A stretch of 64,000 bases of DNA from Planktotalea arctica (GCF_002105285.1 NZ_MUHR01000012.1:113640-177639); one strand, 5' to 3'. Positions 44,233-53,114 are shown, counted from the stretch's first letter. Numbers and translations are program-made. The notes: generated from the letters alone by a model not told the origin.

Positions 44233-45468
44233 TCAAGGCTTTGACAGTTGATCTAGCGCATTTAGCACCGCATCGAGGTCTTGGTGGGTCTGCGCCAATG
44301 CTGTGTGCGCATTTGCACGTTGCACGCTCGCGGCGTCTTGGTGCGTCAATGCAAGAAGCGCTTGGGCTATTTCGTGCTTGTTCGTACAAAGCTGTGCACC
44401 GCCGCATTTCGCAAGGTCTGCATAGGGCTGTGCAAAATTTTCCAGATGCGCGCCGTGTAGCAGCGCGCACTCGTGAAAGGCGGGCTCGAACGGCGTGTGC
44501 CCCCCTTTGGCAACGAGCGAACCGGCGACGAAACACACACCTGCGGCGCGGTACCAGAGATCCATCTCGCCAAGTGTGTCTGCAAGAAAAACGTCGCATG
44601 GATCGTCCAATTGCGCGCCCTCGCTGCGCAGCGCGATCCGAAGCCCGAGACCTTGCGCCAGCCGTGCAATGTGCGGGGCGCGTTTGGGGTGGCGCGGTGC
44701 CAGGATCATACGCAGGTTGGGAATTGTTTTGCGCGCCTCGAGATGGGCGTTCAAAAGGATTTCATCCTCGCCCTCATGGGTTGATGCGGCAAGCCAGACC
44801 TCGCGACGTTGCGTATGTGGCAAAGGGACAGTATCGGCGTGATAAAATGATTTGAGCGTGATCTGAGTGCCAATTGCGCCGGGCCTTGCACCAAGCGCCA
44901 GCAGGCTTTTTTCAGAAGCATCATCCTGTGCGCAGATCAGATCGAACGCACGGAACATTGCTTCGGAGATTGCGCTGAAACGCGCCCAACCGGCTGCGCT
45001 TTTGCGGGACAATCGCCCGGCGACCAGCGCGGTGGCAATGCCTTTGTGTTTGAAGGCAAGAATGCGGTTTGGCCAGAAATCCGCCTCCAACAGGATAAAT
45101 TGCTGCAGATTTATGCGCGCAGCCATCCGACTGTAAATCCAGCGCAAATCCAAAGGCGCAAGCCGTGCATCCACGCGGCTCAAACCCCAATTGCGCACCA
45201 TGCGGCGCGCCGTCGTCGTGTTGCAGGTGATCAAAATTGTTGTGCCGGCGTGGCGCGCCCCAAGCGCTTGGATCAGCGTTTGCGCCGCGCGCAGCTCGCC
45301 GTTGGATGCCCCGTGTATCCAGATGACTTTGCCGTTTGGTAGGCGTTTCCATAGCCCCAAGCGTTCGCGCAAATCATCTATGGTTTCCTTTTTGGCCAGC
45401 ACGCGCATCGCCAGAGCAACGGCGAGCAAGGGCGCAAGCAGCGTTATGAGAATGCGGTATATCAGCAT
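44233..45468 (-). CDS. waaA: 3-deoxy-D-manno-octulosonic acid transferase (Kdo transferase)
   Basis: A 411-residue membrane-anchored glycosyltransferase of lipopolysaccharide synthesis that adds Kdo to lipid A. It has an N-terminal helix (ILITLLAPLLAVALAMRVL), RERLGLWKRLPNGKVIWIHG and GASNGELRAAQTLI, where the catalytic Glu lies, and VAGSLVAKGGHTPFEPAFHE in the C-terminal donor domain. The frame is open to 45594, overlapping modA; the ATG at 45466-45468 gives the standard N-terminus. It is divergent from modA with 109 bases between. Confidence 0.92.
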   Translation of the reverse strand: MLIYRILITLLAPLLAVALAMRVLAKKETIDDLRERLGLWKRLPNGKVIWIHGASNGELRAAQTLIQALGARHAGTTILITCNTTTARRMVRNWGLSRVDARLAPLDLRWIYSRMAARINLQQFILLEADFWPNRILAFKHKGIATALVAGRLSRKSAAGWARFSAISEAMFRAFDLICAQDDASEKSLLALGARPGAIGTQITLKSFYHADTVPLPHTQRREVWLAASTHEGEDEILLNAHLEARKTIPNLRMILAPRHPKRAPHIARLAQGLGLRIALRSEGAQLDDPCDVFLADTLGEMDLWYRAAGVCFVAGSLVAKGGHTPFEPAFHECALLHGAHLENFAQPYADLAKCGGAQLCTNKHEIAQALLALTHQDAASVQRANAHTALAQTHQDLDAVLNALDQLSKP

Positions 45469-45577
45469 AGCGCGAAAGCGGCTCCGGCGCAGTTTCTTCA
45501 CGCGCAGGCCTAGCGCGCAGGCCGCACGCACGCAAGCGGCGCTTGCACGTGCCCTGCGCTTTCTAAATACTCGCGCT

Positions 45578-46345
45578 ATGACAGGATTTAGCAATATTTT
45601 TGGCGCCGGCTTTTGCGTGCTCCTAATGGCTCTGCCACTTCGGGCGGAGCCTGTCGCGATCTTTGCTGCGTCCAGCCTGAAGAGCGCGTTGGACGAGGTG
45701 ATCGAAACCCGTAAGCTGGATGCGGTCGCTGCCTATGGTGGAAGCGCTGCAATTGCGCGGCAGGTGGCGCAGGGTGCGCGTGCGGATATCGTCATCCTCG
45801 CGCATGGCGAGTGGATGGACTGGCTGGCTGCGCAGGATTTGCTTGCCAAGGATACACGGTGCCATTTGCTTGCGAACACTTTGGTTCTTGCGGGGGCGAG
45901 CGGAGCCCGCGACATACAGATCCAGAGCGCCGAGGATATCATCGCTGCGCTTGCAGGTGGGCGGCTTGCAGTGGGGCAATTGGAAACGGTGCCTGCGGGT
46001 CAATATACAGCAGCCTATCTGGAGGGGCAGGGCTGGCTTGCGCAGCTGACGCCGCATATGGCGCAAACCTCCAATGTGCGCCTGGCGCTGGCGCTGGTTG
46101 CGCGCGGCGAAACACCGCTTGGGTTTGTTTATGCCAGCGATGTTTTTGCCGAGCCGCGCGTGCGTGCGTTGTTTACCCCGCCTCTGGGCGCGTACCCTGT
46201 GATCCGGTATCACATGGCGCGCCTTGATGGTGCTGATGGGCAAAATGTGCAGAGCGTTGCGCTGGCCCTTGCCTCGGCCGGTGATATTTTCCAGCGCAGT
46301 GGCTTTGCCCCTGTACCCGCAGCACAAAAAGAGCGCTGCAAATGA
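45578..46345 (+). CDS. modA: Molybdate ABC transporter, substrate-binding protein
   Basis: A 255-residue periplasmic protein with a signal peptide (FCVLLMALPLRA, cut near residue 23). IFAASSLKSALDEVIE is the ModA oxyanion-binding start, and LETVPAGQYTAAYLEGQGW and LGFVYASDVFAEPRV match conserved blocks. It binds molybdate or tungstate. The frame is open much further upstream (to 45191) inside waaA; the ATG at 45578 begins the signal peptide. modB follows with a 4-base overlap. No molybdenum cofactor riboswitch was recognised upstream. Confidence 0.93.
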   Translation: MTGFSNIFGAGFCVLLMALPLRAEPVAIFAASSLKSALDEVIETRKLDAVAAYGGSAAIARQVAQGARADIVILAHGEWMDWLAAQDLLAKDTRCHLLANTLVLAGASGARDIQIQSAEDIIAALAGGRLAVGQLETVPAGQYTAAYLEGQGWLAQLTPHMAQTSNVRLALALVARGETPLGFVYASDVFAEPRVRALFTPPLGAYPVIRYHMARLDGADGQNVQSVALALASAGDIFQRSGFAPVPAAQKERCK

Positions 46346-47034
46346 GTTTGACCGCAGCGGAGATCACGATCGTCGCGCTTTCGCTTAAAGTGGCGGTCAC
46401 GGCGACATTGCTAAGCCTTCCAATCGCTATTTTTGTGGCATGGCTCCTGGCGCGCTGCACGTTCAAAGGCAAGGCACTGCTGAACATCGCGGTGCATTTA
46501 CCGCTGGTCTTGCCTCCGGTCGTCACGGGTTACGCTCTGCTTTTGCTGTTCGGCAAGCAAGGCGCGATTGGCGCGATGCTTTTCGATGTTTTCGGGATTA
46601 CGCTTGCCTTTCGCTGGAGCGGCGCTGCGCTTGCCGCGGCAGTGATGGGATTTCCCTTGATGGTGCGCGCGATCCGGCTCGGGTTCGAAGCAGTAGATCG
46701 CAAACTCGAAGAGGCCGCAGCAACGCTTGGAGCGCCGCGCATGGCGGTGTTCTGGCATGTCACCTTGCCACTGATCAGCCCGGGCATTCTGGCGGGCACG
46801 GTTCTGGGGTTCGCCAAGGCGATGGGCGAATTTGGAGCAACGATCACCTTTGTCGCCTCGATCCCGGGGCAAACCGAAACCTTGCCCTCTGCGATTTACA
46901 CGCTTTTGCAAGTGCCCGGCGGAGAAAGTGCAGCGCTTCGCCTGATCCTGCTTTCAGTGGCGATTTCAATCGCGGCCCTGGCGATCTCCGAAGCGCTTGT
47001 GCGGCGCGCGGCAACGCGGGTGAGCGGCGCATGA
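46342..47034 (+). CDS. modB: Molybdate ABC transporter, permease
   Basis: A 230-residue inner-membrane permease with about five helices. The coupling motif EEAAATLGAPRMAVFWHVTL (EAA loop) binds the ATPase, and HLPLVLPPVVTGYALLLLFG is a conserved ModB block. It overlaps modA and modC by 4 bases each, so the three genes are coupled. Confidence 0.95.
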   Translation: MSLTAAEITIVALSLKVAVTATLLSLPIAIFVAWLLARCTFKGKALLNIAVHLPLVLPPVVTGYALLLLFGKQGAIGAMLFDVFGITLAFRWSGAALAAAVMGFPLMVRAIRLGFEAVDRKLEEAAATLGAPRMAVFWHVTLPLISPGILAGTVLGFAKAMGEFGATITFVASIPGQTETLPSAIYTLLQVPGGESAALRLILLSVAISIAALAISEALVRRAATRVSGA

Positions 47035-48146
47035 AGCTAGAGGTGGATATCCAATGCCAACTCGGTGCCTTTGCGCTCGACGCAAGAATGAGCGCAGCTG
47101 TGGGCACTACCGTTTTGTTCGGGCGATCCGGCAGCGGGAAAACAACGCTGATCAATATGATTGCAGGGCTGCAAACCCCGCAGGGCGGACGCATCACGCT
47201 TGATGATACCGTGCTCTTTGACAGCACGCAAAAGGTCAACCAGCCGGTGCACAGGCGGCGTATTGGTTATGTGTTTCAGGATGCGCGTTTGTTTCCGCAC
47301 CTTAGCGTTGCCCGCAATCTTGATTTTGGCGCCCGCTTTGCCGTCGACGGGCCGCTTGGTGCAACAAGGCGCAGTGATCTGATCGAGGTTCTCGGGATTG
47401 GCGCTTTGCTGAACCGGCGCACTGCTGCCCTGTCGGGAGGCGAAAAGCAACGCGTGGCGCTGGGCCGCGCTTTGCTCAGCAACCCGCGCCTTTTGCTATT
47501 GGACGAACCACTTGCGGCGCTGGATCTGGAGCGCAAGGAAGAGATCCTGCCCTATCTTGAGCAACTGCGTGCGCAAGGCGGACCTCCGATGATCTACGTC
47601 ACTCATGATATGTCCGAGATCGTGCGGCTGGCCGATACATTGGTGATCGTGCGCGATGGCAATTGCGCGGTGCAAGGGGTGGCCGAAGATGTTCTGGCGG
47701 ATCCGGAGAATGTCAAACTGATTGGCGTGCAAGATGCAGGCTCGCTTTTGCAAGGGGTGATCGAAAGCCATGCGCAGGACGGACTAAGCGCGATCCGGCT
47801 GAGTGCGGGGCTGTTGCATGTGCCCCGCGTCGATGCGTCGATCGGGCGGCAGGTCCGCATGCGCGTGCGCGCGCAGGATGTAATTCTGTCCCTTTCCGCC
47901 CCTGTGGGCCTGTCATCGCAAAATGCACTTGAGGCAGTAGTCACGGGCATTCACGTCGGTACGGGGCCGGGCGTTGCGGTTGCGCTGCGCTCTGGCTCGG
48001 ACCGTCTGATTGCGCGTGTGACAGGGCGGGCATTAACACAAATGCAGCTTCAGATCGGTCAGAAAATCTGGGCGATCGTGAAAGCCAACGCCCTTCCCCC
48101 CGCCGCAATCGCACGCGCGTCCAGCAGCAGACATTCCAGTGCCTAG
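47031..48146 (+). CDS. modC: Molybdate ABC transporter, ATP-binding protein
   Basis: A 371-residue ABC ATPase. Walker A FGRSGSGKTTLINMIAGL, signature LSGGEKQRVALGRAL, and Walker B LLLLDEPLAALD are complete. A C-terminal TOBE (molybdate-binding) domain covers about residues 290-360. The ATG at 47031 overlaps the modB stop; the 568-residue frame from 46440 reads modB out of frame and is not real. The gene is followed by tRNA-Met. Confidence 0.96.
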   Translation: MKLEVDIQCQLGAFALDARMSAAVGTTVLFGRSGSGKTTLINMIAGLQTPQGGRITLDDTVLFDSTQKVNQPVHRRRIGYVFQDARLFPHLSVARNLDFGARFAVDGPLGATRRSDLIEVLGIGALLNRRTAALSGGEKQRVALGRALLSNPRLLLLDEPLAALDLERKEEILPYLEQLRAQGGPPMIYVTHDMSEIVRLADTLVIVRDGNCAVQGVAEDVLADPENVKLIGVQDAGSLLQGVIESHAQDGLSAIRLSAGLLHVPRVDASIGRQVRMRVRAQDVILSLSAPVGLSSQNALEAVVTGIHVGTGPGVAVALRSGSDRLIARVTGRALTQMQLQIGQKIWAIVKANALPPAAIARASSSRHSSA

Positions 48147-48215
48147 CTTATTCGTCGAAGCTGCGTTTTTCTAACTTGACGGGGGTTTTGCTCTGCAGTA
48201 TCTCGCAGCCCTGTT

Positions 48216-48292
48216 GGCGGTGTAGCTCAGTTGGTTAGAGCAGCGGAATCATAATCCGCGTGTCCGGGGTTCAAATCCCTGCACCGCCACCA
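48216..48292 (+). tRNA. tRNA-Met (CAT), elongator type
   Basis: A 77-base cloverleaf. The acceptor stem GGCGGTG pairs with CACCGCC, the D arm is AGCTCAGTTGGTTAGAGC, the anticodon stem GCGGA/TCCGC encloses loop ATCATAA with anticodon CAT, the T arm contains GGTTCAAATCC, and the gene encodes its own CCA. The G-C first pair and lack of the initiator's mismatched end exclude initiator tRNA. Similarity to known alphaproteobacterial elongator Met tRNAs, rather than the lysidine-modified Ile tRNA, is from memory. Confidence 0.93.
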
Positions 48293-48373
48293 AAACCCCT
48301 TCTATTCGGTTTGTTATTTCGTCTTTTCGAGGCGTGGTGCTGGACCTTGCATGCGACTTCGCCGCGCTGAGGG

Positions 48374-49207
48374 CTAAGAGGTTCTGAGGCCCAAAATGGC
48401 GCGTGCCTGAGCAGGCGAGGCGACGGGGCGTTCGTATTTCTCGCATAGGTCGGCCGCGCGCTTGATCAGGGCGGCGTTGGACGGGGCGAGCCTGCCGCGA
48501 TCAAGGCGCACATTGTCCTCGAGACCTGCACGTGCATGGCCGCCTGTGGAAATCGCCCATTCATTCAGCACGATCTGATTTGCTCCAACACCAGCAGCGC
48601 ACCAAGGTGCCTGCGCGCCAAATAATCGCGCGACAGTTGCGCGATAAAAGTCAAAGACGGCGCGATCTGCGGGCATCGCGTTTTTCACGCCCATAACGAA
48701 TTGCACATAAGGCACAGCTTTGATGCGCCCACGTTCGAACAGCAAAGCGGCTTGAAAAATATGGCTAAGGTCAAAAGCCTCGATTTCTGGCTTTATGTCG
48801 TAGGTCTGCATTTCGCCGCAAAGCCAATCAACCAGTGCTGGCGGGTTCTCGTAAACCCGCGTTGGGAAATTGTTCGAACCGACGGAAAGCGAGGCCATGT
48901 CGGGGCGCAGCGAGAGCATTGCACCGCGCGCCTGGCCCGCACCGGAACGCCCACCGGTAGAAAACTGGATGATCATGCCTGGACAGTGCTTTTCAACACC
49001 CTCTTTCAGACGGGCGAATTTTTCAGGATCGGAGCTTGGGCTTTCGTCATCGTTGCGCACATGTGCGTGGCAAATGCTTGCACCCGCTTCAAAGGCTTCG
49101 TGCGTGCTTTCCACTTGCTGGGTAACGCTGATCGGCACGGCGGGGTTGTCTGACTTGGTGGGCACGGAGCCGGTTATCGCGGCGCATAAAATGCAAGCTG
49201 TGCTCAT
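48374..49207 (-). CDS. Beta-keto acid cleavage enzyme (BKACE, DUF849)
   Basis: A 277-residue TIM-barrel enzyme of the family that cleaves 3-keto acids with acetyl-CoA, the type member being 3-keto-5-aminohexanoate cleavage enzyme. The zinc site ICHAHVRNDDESPSSDPEKF holds the HxH pair, IIQFSTGGRSGAGQ is the substrate loop, and STGGHARAGLEDNVRLDRGR is the C-terminal signature. The ATG at 49205-49207 has GAGG upstream and gives the conserved MSTACILCAAITGSVPT; the frame to 49327 is rejected. It lies 189 bases beyond the ABC ATPase gene on the same strand, so it may serve the transported compound. Confidence 0.92.
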   Translation of the reverse strand: MSTACILCAAITGSVPTKSDNPAVPISVTQQVESTHEAFEAGASICHAHVRNDDESPSSDPEKFARLKEGVEKHCPGMIIQFSTGGRSGAGQARGAMLSLRPDMASLSVGSNNFPTRVYENPPALVDWLCGEMQTYDIKPEIEAFDLSHIFQAALLFERGRIKAVPYVQFVMGVKNAMPADRAVFDFYRATVARLFGAQAPWCAAGVGANQIVLNEWAISTGGHARAGLEDNVRLDRGRLAPSNAALIKRAADLCEKYERPVASPAQARAILGLRTS

Positions 49208-49330
49208 TTGGGCCTCTTTGTCGGTGCGCTGAAAAATTGTGCTTATTTTTTCCATGGATAGGCCAAGTGTGGCGCTGAGCGTCAGGCTTGGCAAGCGCTT
49301 GGGAGGTGGCAGGGCGGATGGGCTCATATA

Positions 49331-49362
49331 AAAAACGCGCGCCCTTGCGAACGTGCGTTTTT
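49331..49362 (-). terminator. Terminator after the ABC ATPase gene
   Basis: AAAAACGC (49331-49338) pairs with GCGTTTTT (49355-49362). On the minus strand the stem ends in a run of T and lies 34 bases after the ATPase stop, so the ATPase and BKACE genes are probably separate units. Confidence 0.7.
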
Positions 49363-49396
49363 CAAAACCTCAGAAGATACCTGTCGGCTGGCAGTT

Positions 49397-50449
49397 TCAA
49401 TCAATCCGATCGCCGGTTTCGGCATCGAACAGATGACAAATATCTGCCGGAATGCTTGCCGAAATGGGGTCGGAAATCTTGATACGGAAGTCCTTATGCG
49501 CTTTGACCGAAACCAAAGTACCATCTGCGACCTTTGCAGTGACCATCGTCGCGTCCCCAAGGAGTTCGAGCGAATAGACCTTGGCATTTAATTCGGCAGA
49601 TCCGTCTGCAATCGCGGCATCTTCGGCGCGAAAGCCCAGGGTCACGCGTCCGCTCAGATCTTTGTTCAGACCGGTGACCGTAAGGCGGTCCGCAGTGAAA
49701 GTGCCGCCGCTCAGATCACCGTGCACAAGGTTCATGGCGGGTGAGCCGATGAAGCCTGCAACAAACGCATTGGCGGGGCGATCGTAGATATCAGTCGGTG
49801 TGCCGACCTGCTGCACGATGCCTTTGCTCATCACGACGACGCGGTCAGCGAGGGTCATGGCTTCGATCTGGTCGTGCGTGACGTAGATCGTCGTGACTTT
49901 CAATTCATGGCTGAGGTTCTTGATCTGCGCACGCGTAGAGACGCGCAGTTTCGCATCGAGGTTCGAGAGCGGCTCGTCCATCAGGAACACGTTGGGTTCA
50001 CGCACGATCGCGCGGGCAAGGGCGACGCGCTGGCGCTGGCCGCCGGACAATTCGGCAGGTTTGCGGTGCAGAAATTCATCAAGTTCGACCATTGCAGAGG
50101 CGCGGCGCACTTTTTCATCATGCTGGTCTTTGGGTATGCCGCGCACCTTCAAAGGAAAGCGAATATTCTCGTAAACGTTCATATTGGGGTAGAGCGCGTA
50201 GGACTGGAACACCATCGCCACGTCGCGGTCTTTTGGATCAAGGTCGTTGATTCGCTTGCCATCCACCAGAATGTCACCCTCTGTGACGTCCTCAAGGCCT
50301 GCGATCATGCGCATCGTCGTGGTCTTGCCGCAGCCTGAAGGTCCAAGCAAAACAAGGAACTCCTGATCTGCGATCGTCAGGTTGAAATCTTTGACACCGA
50401 CAAAGTTGCCCCAGCGCTTGCCGACACTTTTCAGTTGAATTTCAGCCAT
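49397..50449 (-). CDS. ABC transporter ATP-binding protein, carbohydrate type (UgpC/MsmK-like)
   Basis: A 350-residue ATPase of the CUT1 sugar-uptake class. Walker A is LLGPSGCGKTTTMRMIAGLE, signature LSGGQRQRVALARAIV, Walker B VFLMDEPLSNLDAKLR, and a regulatory TOBE/OB region follows (about residues 240-350, LGFRAEDAAIADGSAELNAK). It would power the permeases at 52085 and 53115. The ATG at 50447-50449 starts the conserved MAEIQLKSVGKRWG; the frame to 50545 crosses the operator region. It is divergent from the binding-protein gene, sharing a 264-base promoter region. Confidence 0.92.
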   Translation of the reverse strand: MAEIQLKSVGKRWGNFVGVKDFNLTIADQEFLVLLGPSGCGKTTTMRMIAGLEDVTEGDILVDGKRINDLDPKDRDVAMVFQSYALYPNMNVYENIRFPLKVRGIPKDQHDEKVRRASAMVELDEFLHRKPAELSGGQRQRVALARAIVREPNVFLMDEPLSNLDAKLRVSTRAQIKNLSHELKVTTIYVTHDQIEAMTLADRVVVMSKGIVQQVGTPTDIYDRPANAFVAGFIGSPAMNLVHGDLSGGTFTADRLTVTGLNKDLSGRVTLGFRAEDAAIADGSAELNAKVYSLELLGDATMVTAKVADGTLVSVKAHKDFRIKISDPISASIPADICHLFDAETGDRID

Positions 50450-50471
50450 ATCGCCTGCCTCATTTTGAATA

Positions 50472-50483
50472 CGTTTGCAAACG
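50472..50483. promoter_or_regulatory. Perfect palindrome CGTTTGCAAACG, LacI/GalR-type operator candidate
   Basis: The 12-base palindrome CGTTTGCAAACG is flanked by A and C/T in a symmetric way (ACGTTTGCAAACGC) and lies between the divergent ATPase and binding-protein genes, 23 bases from the ATPase start. A central CG/GC with A/T-rich arms is the usual LacI-family operator plan. Other TGCAAAG-like half sites occur at about 50582-50606. No regulator gene is in the window. The site is seen; the regulator is inferred. Confidence 0.6.
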
Positions 50484-50713
50484 CTAGCCAGCATTGGCTT
50501 GCATTGCAACTGCTGTGTTTCTCTAGAAATAACAGAAATTCCCATATGGCGTTCAAAAAATTTCTGTTGCGCAATGCCGCAAGGATTGCAAAGGTATGCA
50601 AAGCGGTAGCCTGTCTGTGGTGACTGCCAAAGAAGACGTGGCGTGTGTGCATACTTCGTGACACGTTGCGGAATAGGCTACAAACAAAGCCAAATGACGA
50701 TAGGGAGAACGAG

Positions 50714-51961
50714 ATGTCACTCATTAACAAAATCGCACTGACGACAGCGTTGTGCGCAGTCGGTTCGATCGCAATGGCCGATGGCCATGGCTGCAAGCTG
50801 GAAAACGGCCGTGTCAGCATTATCGGCAACGAATTTCCGGCAATCTAGACTGTTGCGCGCAACGCTCAGGCCTGCGGCAACGAAATGGTCGAGGTCAAAT
50901 CCAACCTCACGGCGGATCACCAGAAAATCAATCTGGCCGGCATGCAGGGCACGCCCGCAGAGTACACGGCTGCGATCGTCGCGAACTCATCCATCGTGGC
51001 GCTGATCAACGAAGACGTGATTCGCCCGCTCGATGATCTGGTCGCCAAGCACGGCGCTGATCTGAAGAAAAACCAGCTGATCACGGTCGACGGTAAAGTC
51101 ATGGCAGTTGCCTTCATGGCCAACGCGCAGCACCTCGTCGCGCGCTCCGACATCTTGGAGCAGATCGGCGTCGAAGCGCCTACGACATATGAAGAAATGC
51201 TTGCTGCCGCGAAAATGATTCGCGAGCAGGGCATCCTCGAGAACCCCATCAGCGGTTCTTACAAGGCGGGCTGGAACCTCGCGCAAGAGTTCAACAACAT
51301 GTACATCGGCCACGGCGGCGAGTTCTTCAAGCCAGGTACAGCCGAAGTTTCCGTCAACAACGAGGCCGGCGTTGCCGCTCTTGAAATGATGAAGGCGCTT
51401 TCGGAGTACATGAACCCCGACTTCCTCACGCACGACTCCAACGCCGCTGGCGCAGAGTGGAAAGCGGGCAATGCCGCACTGATGAACATGTGGGGCTCGC
51501 GCGCGGGTGCATGGAATGCCGAAGACGGCTTTCCGCAGGACATCCTAGATGCGACGATGCTCGGCGGTCCTTTGACGGTCGGTGGCGGTGAAACACCAGC
51601 GACAACGCTCTGGTGGGACGGCTGGACAGTGGCCAAGAACATCTCTGACGAAGATGCGGAAGCGACGTTCATCGCGATGAAGAACGGTATTTCGCCTGCT
51701 ATTTTGGATGAAACCACATCCAAGGAAGCGGTTTGGCTGATCGACGGCTACGAGCCGACACCAGCAGCTGCGGGCGTGTTCGCTACAGCAGCCTCCGGCG
51801 CGGTGCCATATCCGATGTTGCCCTACCAGGGCCTTTTGCACACGGCACTTGGCGCTGAGCTTTCCGACTTCATGCAAGGCAAGGAAAGCGCAGAGCAAGC
51901 TCTGACAGATGTCGAAGCGGCCTACACGGCAGCTGCGAAAGAATCCGGTTTCCTCAAGTAA
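50714..51961 (+). pseudogene. ABC transporter substrate-binding protein, carbohydrate type, interrupted by an in-frame TAG
   Basis: An extracellular solute-binding protein of about 415 residues, family 1 (sugar) type. The ATG at 50714 has an AGGGAGA site and a signal peptide (MSLINKIALTTALCAVGSIA, cut near Met-Ala-Asp). The frame then reads GNEFPAI, meets TAG at 50846-50848 (codon 45), and continues in the same frame as TVARNAQACGNEMVEVKSN to the stop at 51961 with no other break. One C-to-T change in a CAG (Gln) codon explains it, and Gln fits that place. The part after the stop could restart at ATG 50885 but would lack a signal peptide. The ATPase and permeases beside it are intact. It may be a true nonsense mutation, a suppressed stop or a sequence error. 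Confidence 0.85.
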
Positions 51962-51972
51962 ACCATCTCATG

Positions 51973-52000
51973 CGGCGGGCCTGTTTCGGGCCCGCCGTTT
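51973..52000 (+). terminator. Hairpin between the binding-protein and permease genes
   Basis: CGGCGGGC (51973-51980) pairs with GCCCGCCG (51990-51997), followed by TTT. It begins 12 bases after the binding-protein stop. Hairpins at this place in sugar ABC operons are known to hold back read-through so that the binding protein is made in excess. Confidence 0.75.
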
Positions 52001-52084
52001 CCTACTCATATCGCTCAAGATGGGCGCAAGCTGCTCTGCCTTGCCCTTCCCCCGAGCAAACCCGCGAATTGAAGGGCAAACCCC

Positions 52085-53110
52085 ATGCGCCACAAGACAT
52101 TCCTTGCCTTCTTCGCACCGACCGCCATCGCGATGTTGTTGTTCATCGCACTTCCAATTATTTCCGTCATCATCCAGTCGGTTCACACGCCGCACGATCA
52201 GGTCTTCCGCATCGTCGAAAATTGCGGCCCCTTCGGCTGCAAGGAAGAGACCACCATTGATCAAGATGCGAGCGCTGCGCTCAAAGAAGCCGCACCGCTG
52301 GGCAAATTCGTCGGCCTCGATATTTACTTTGATCGTGGCCACCTTGCGATTTCCGAAGTGGTGCAGGCTTGGCGCGAGAGCGCGACATTCGGCGAATTTC
52401 GCAAGAAACTGGGCAATTTGCCCTTTTACCGCGCCATGGCTTTCACGTTAACCTACACGTTCACGGTTACGCCCATGTTGATCATCCTTGGCTTCGCCAT
52501 CGCAATCGGGGCCAATTCTCTTAATAAATATCTCAAAGGCTTCGTGATTTTCTTCTCACTGCTGCCAATGATCGTAACACCGCTGATTGGCTCGCTGATC
52601 CTGTTCTGGATGATTGACAGCCGCGGAATTATCGGCACATTCATCCAGTGGGCCGCGGGGGATCCGGACCTTTCACTTAAGGCCTCGACGGGGCTGACGT
52701 GGGTCATGCTGATTGTTTACGGCATCTGGAGCTCGGCACCCTTCGCCTTCGTCGTCTTCTATGCAGGCCTGCAAACCTTGCCGAGCGAAACGCTGGAAGC
52801 GGCCCGCATCGACGGTGCGTCGCGTTGGCAACAGATCAAATATGTGACCATCCCGCATCTGATGCCCCTTGTGACCTTTGTGGCGCTCATTCAGATCATG
52901 GATAATTTTCGCGTCTTCGAGCCGATCGTCGGTTTCAACGCCGAAGCGCATGCAACCTCGCTCAGTTGGATCATTTTCAATGATCTCAGCGGTGAAACCC
53001 AGCTTCTCGCCTCTGCCGCGACCACATCTGTTCTGACGATCATCTGCGTCGCAATCCTCTTGTCGCCCGTGCTGGTTCGCACTTGGCGCGACTTCAATCA
53101 GAAGGCCTGA
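52085..53110 (+). CDS. ABC transporter permease, carbohydrate type (MalF-like)
   Basis: A 341-residue inner-membrane protein. After the first helix (about residues 10-33) there is an insertion of about 80 residues on the periplasmic side with a possible disulfide (ENCGPFGCKEE), then five further helices. The EAA coupling loop reads LEAARIDGASRWQQIKYVTI. It forms the translocation channel with the next permease. The gene starts 124 bases after the binding-protein stop, past a hairpin, with GAAGGG as ribosome site. Confidence 0.92.
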   Translation: MRHKTFLAFFAPTAIAMLLFIALPIISVIIQSVHTPHDQVFRIVENCGPFGCKEETTIDQDASAALKEAAPLGKFVGLDIYFDRGHLAISEVVQAWRESATFGEFRKKLGNLPFYRAMAFTLTYTFTVTPMLIILGFAIAIGANSLNKYLKGFVIFFSLLPMIVTPLIGSLILFWMIDSRGIIGTFIQWAAGDPDLSLKASTGLTWVMLIVYGIWSSAPFAFVVFYAGLQTLPSETLEAARIDGASRWQQIKYVTIPHLMPLVTFVALIQIMDNFRVFEPIVGFNAEAHATSLSWIIFNDLSGETQLLASAATTSVLTIICVAILLSPVLVRTWRDFNQKA

Positions 53111-53114
53111 TCCC

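Noticed and set aside
45191..45577. A longer ModA starting inside waaA
   Set aside because: The ATG at 45578 begins a signal peptide and the upstream part is antisense waaA.
45469..45577. Molybdenum-cofactor riboswitch or ModE site before modA
   Set aside because: Only 109 bases lie between the divergent starts and I could find no recognisable fold or ATAT-type palindrome.
46440..48146. A 568-residue ModC with a long N-terminal extension
   Set aside because: The extra part reads modB out of frame; the ATG at 47031 overlaps the modB stop and begins a normal ModC.
48216..48292. tRNA with CAT anticodon as isoleucine (lysidine type) or initiator Met
   Set aside because: The acceptor and anticodon stems resemble elongator Met tRNA as I recall it, and the initiator features are absent; the Ile option is less likely but not fully excluded.
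50846..50848. TAG read as pyrrolysine or another special amino acid
   Set aside because: No pyl genes are visible, the family has no such residue known to me, and one base change to CAG restores Gln; a nonsense mutation or error is simpler.
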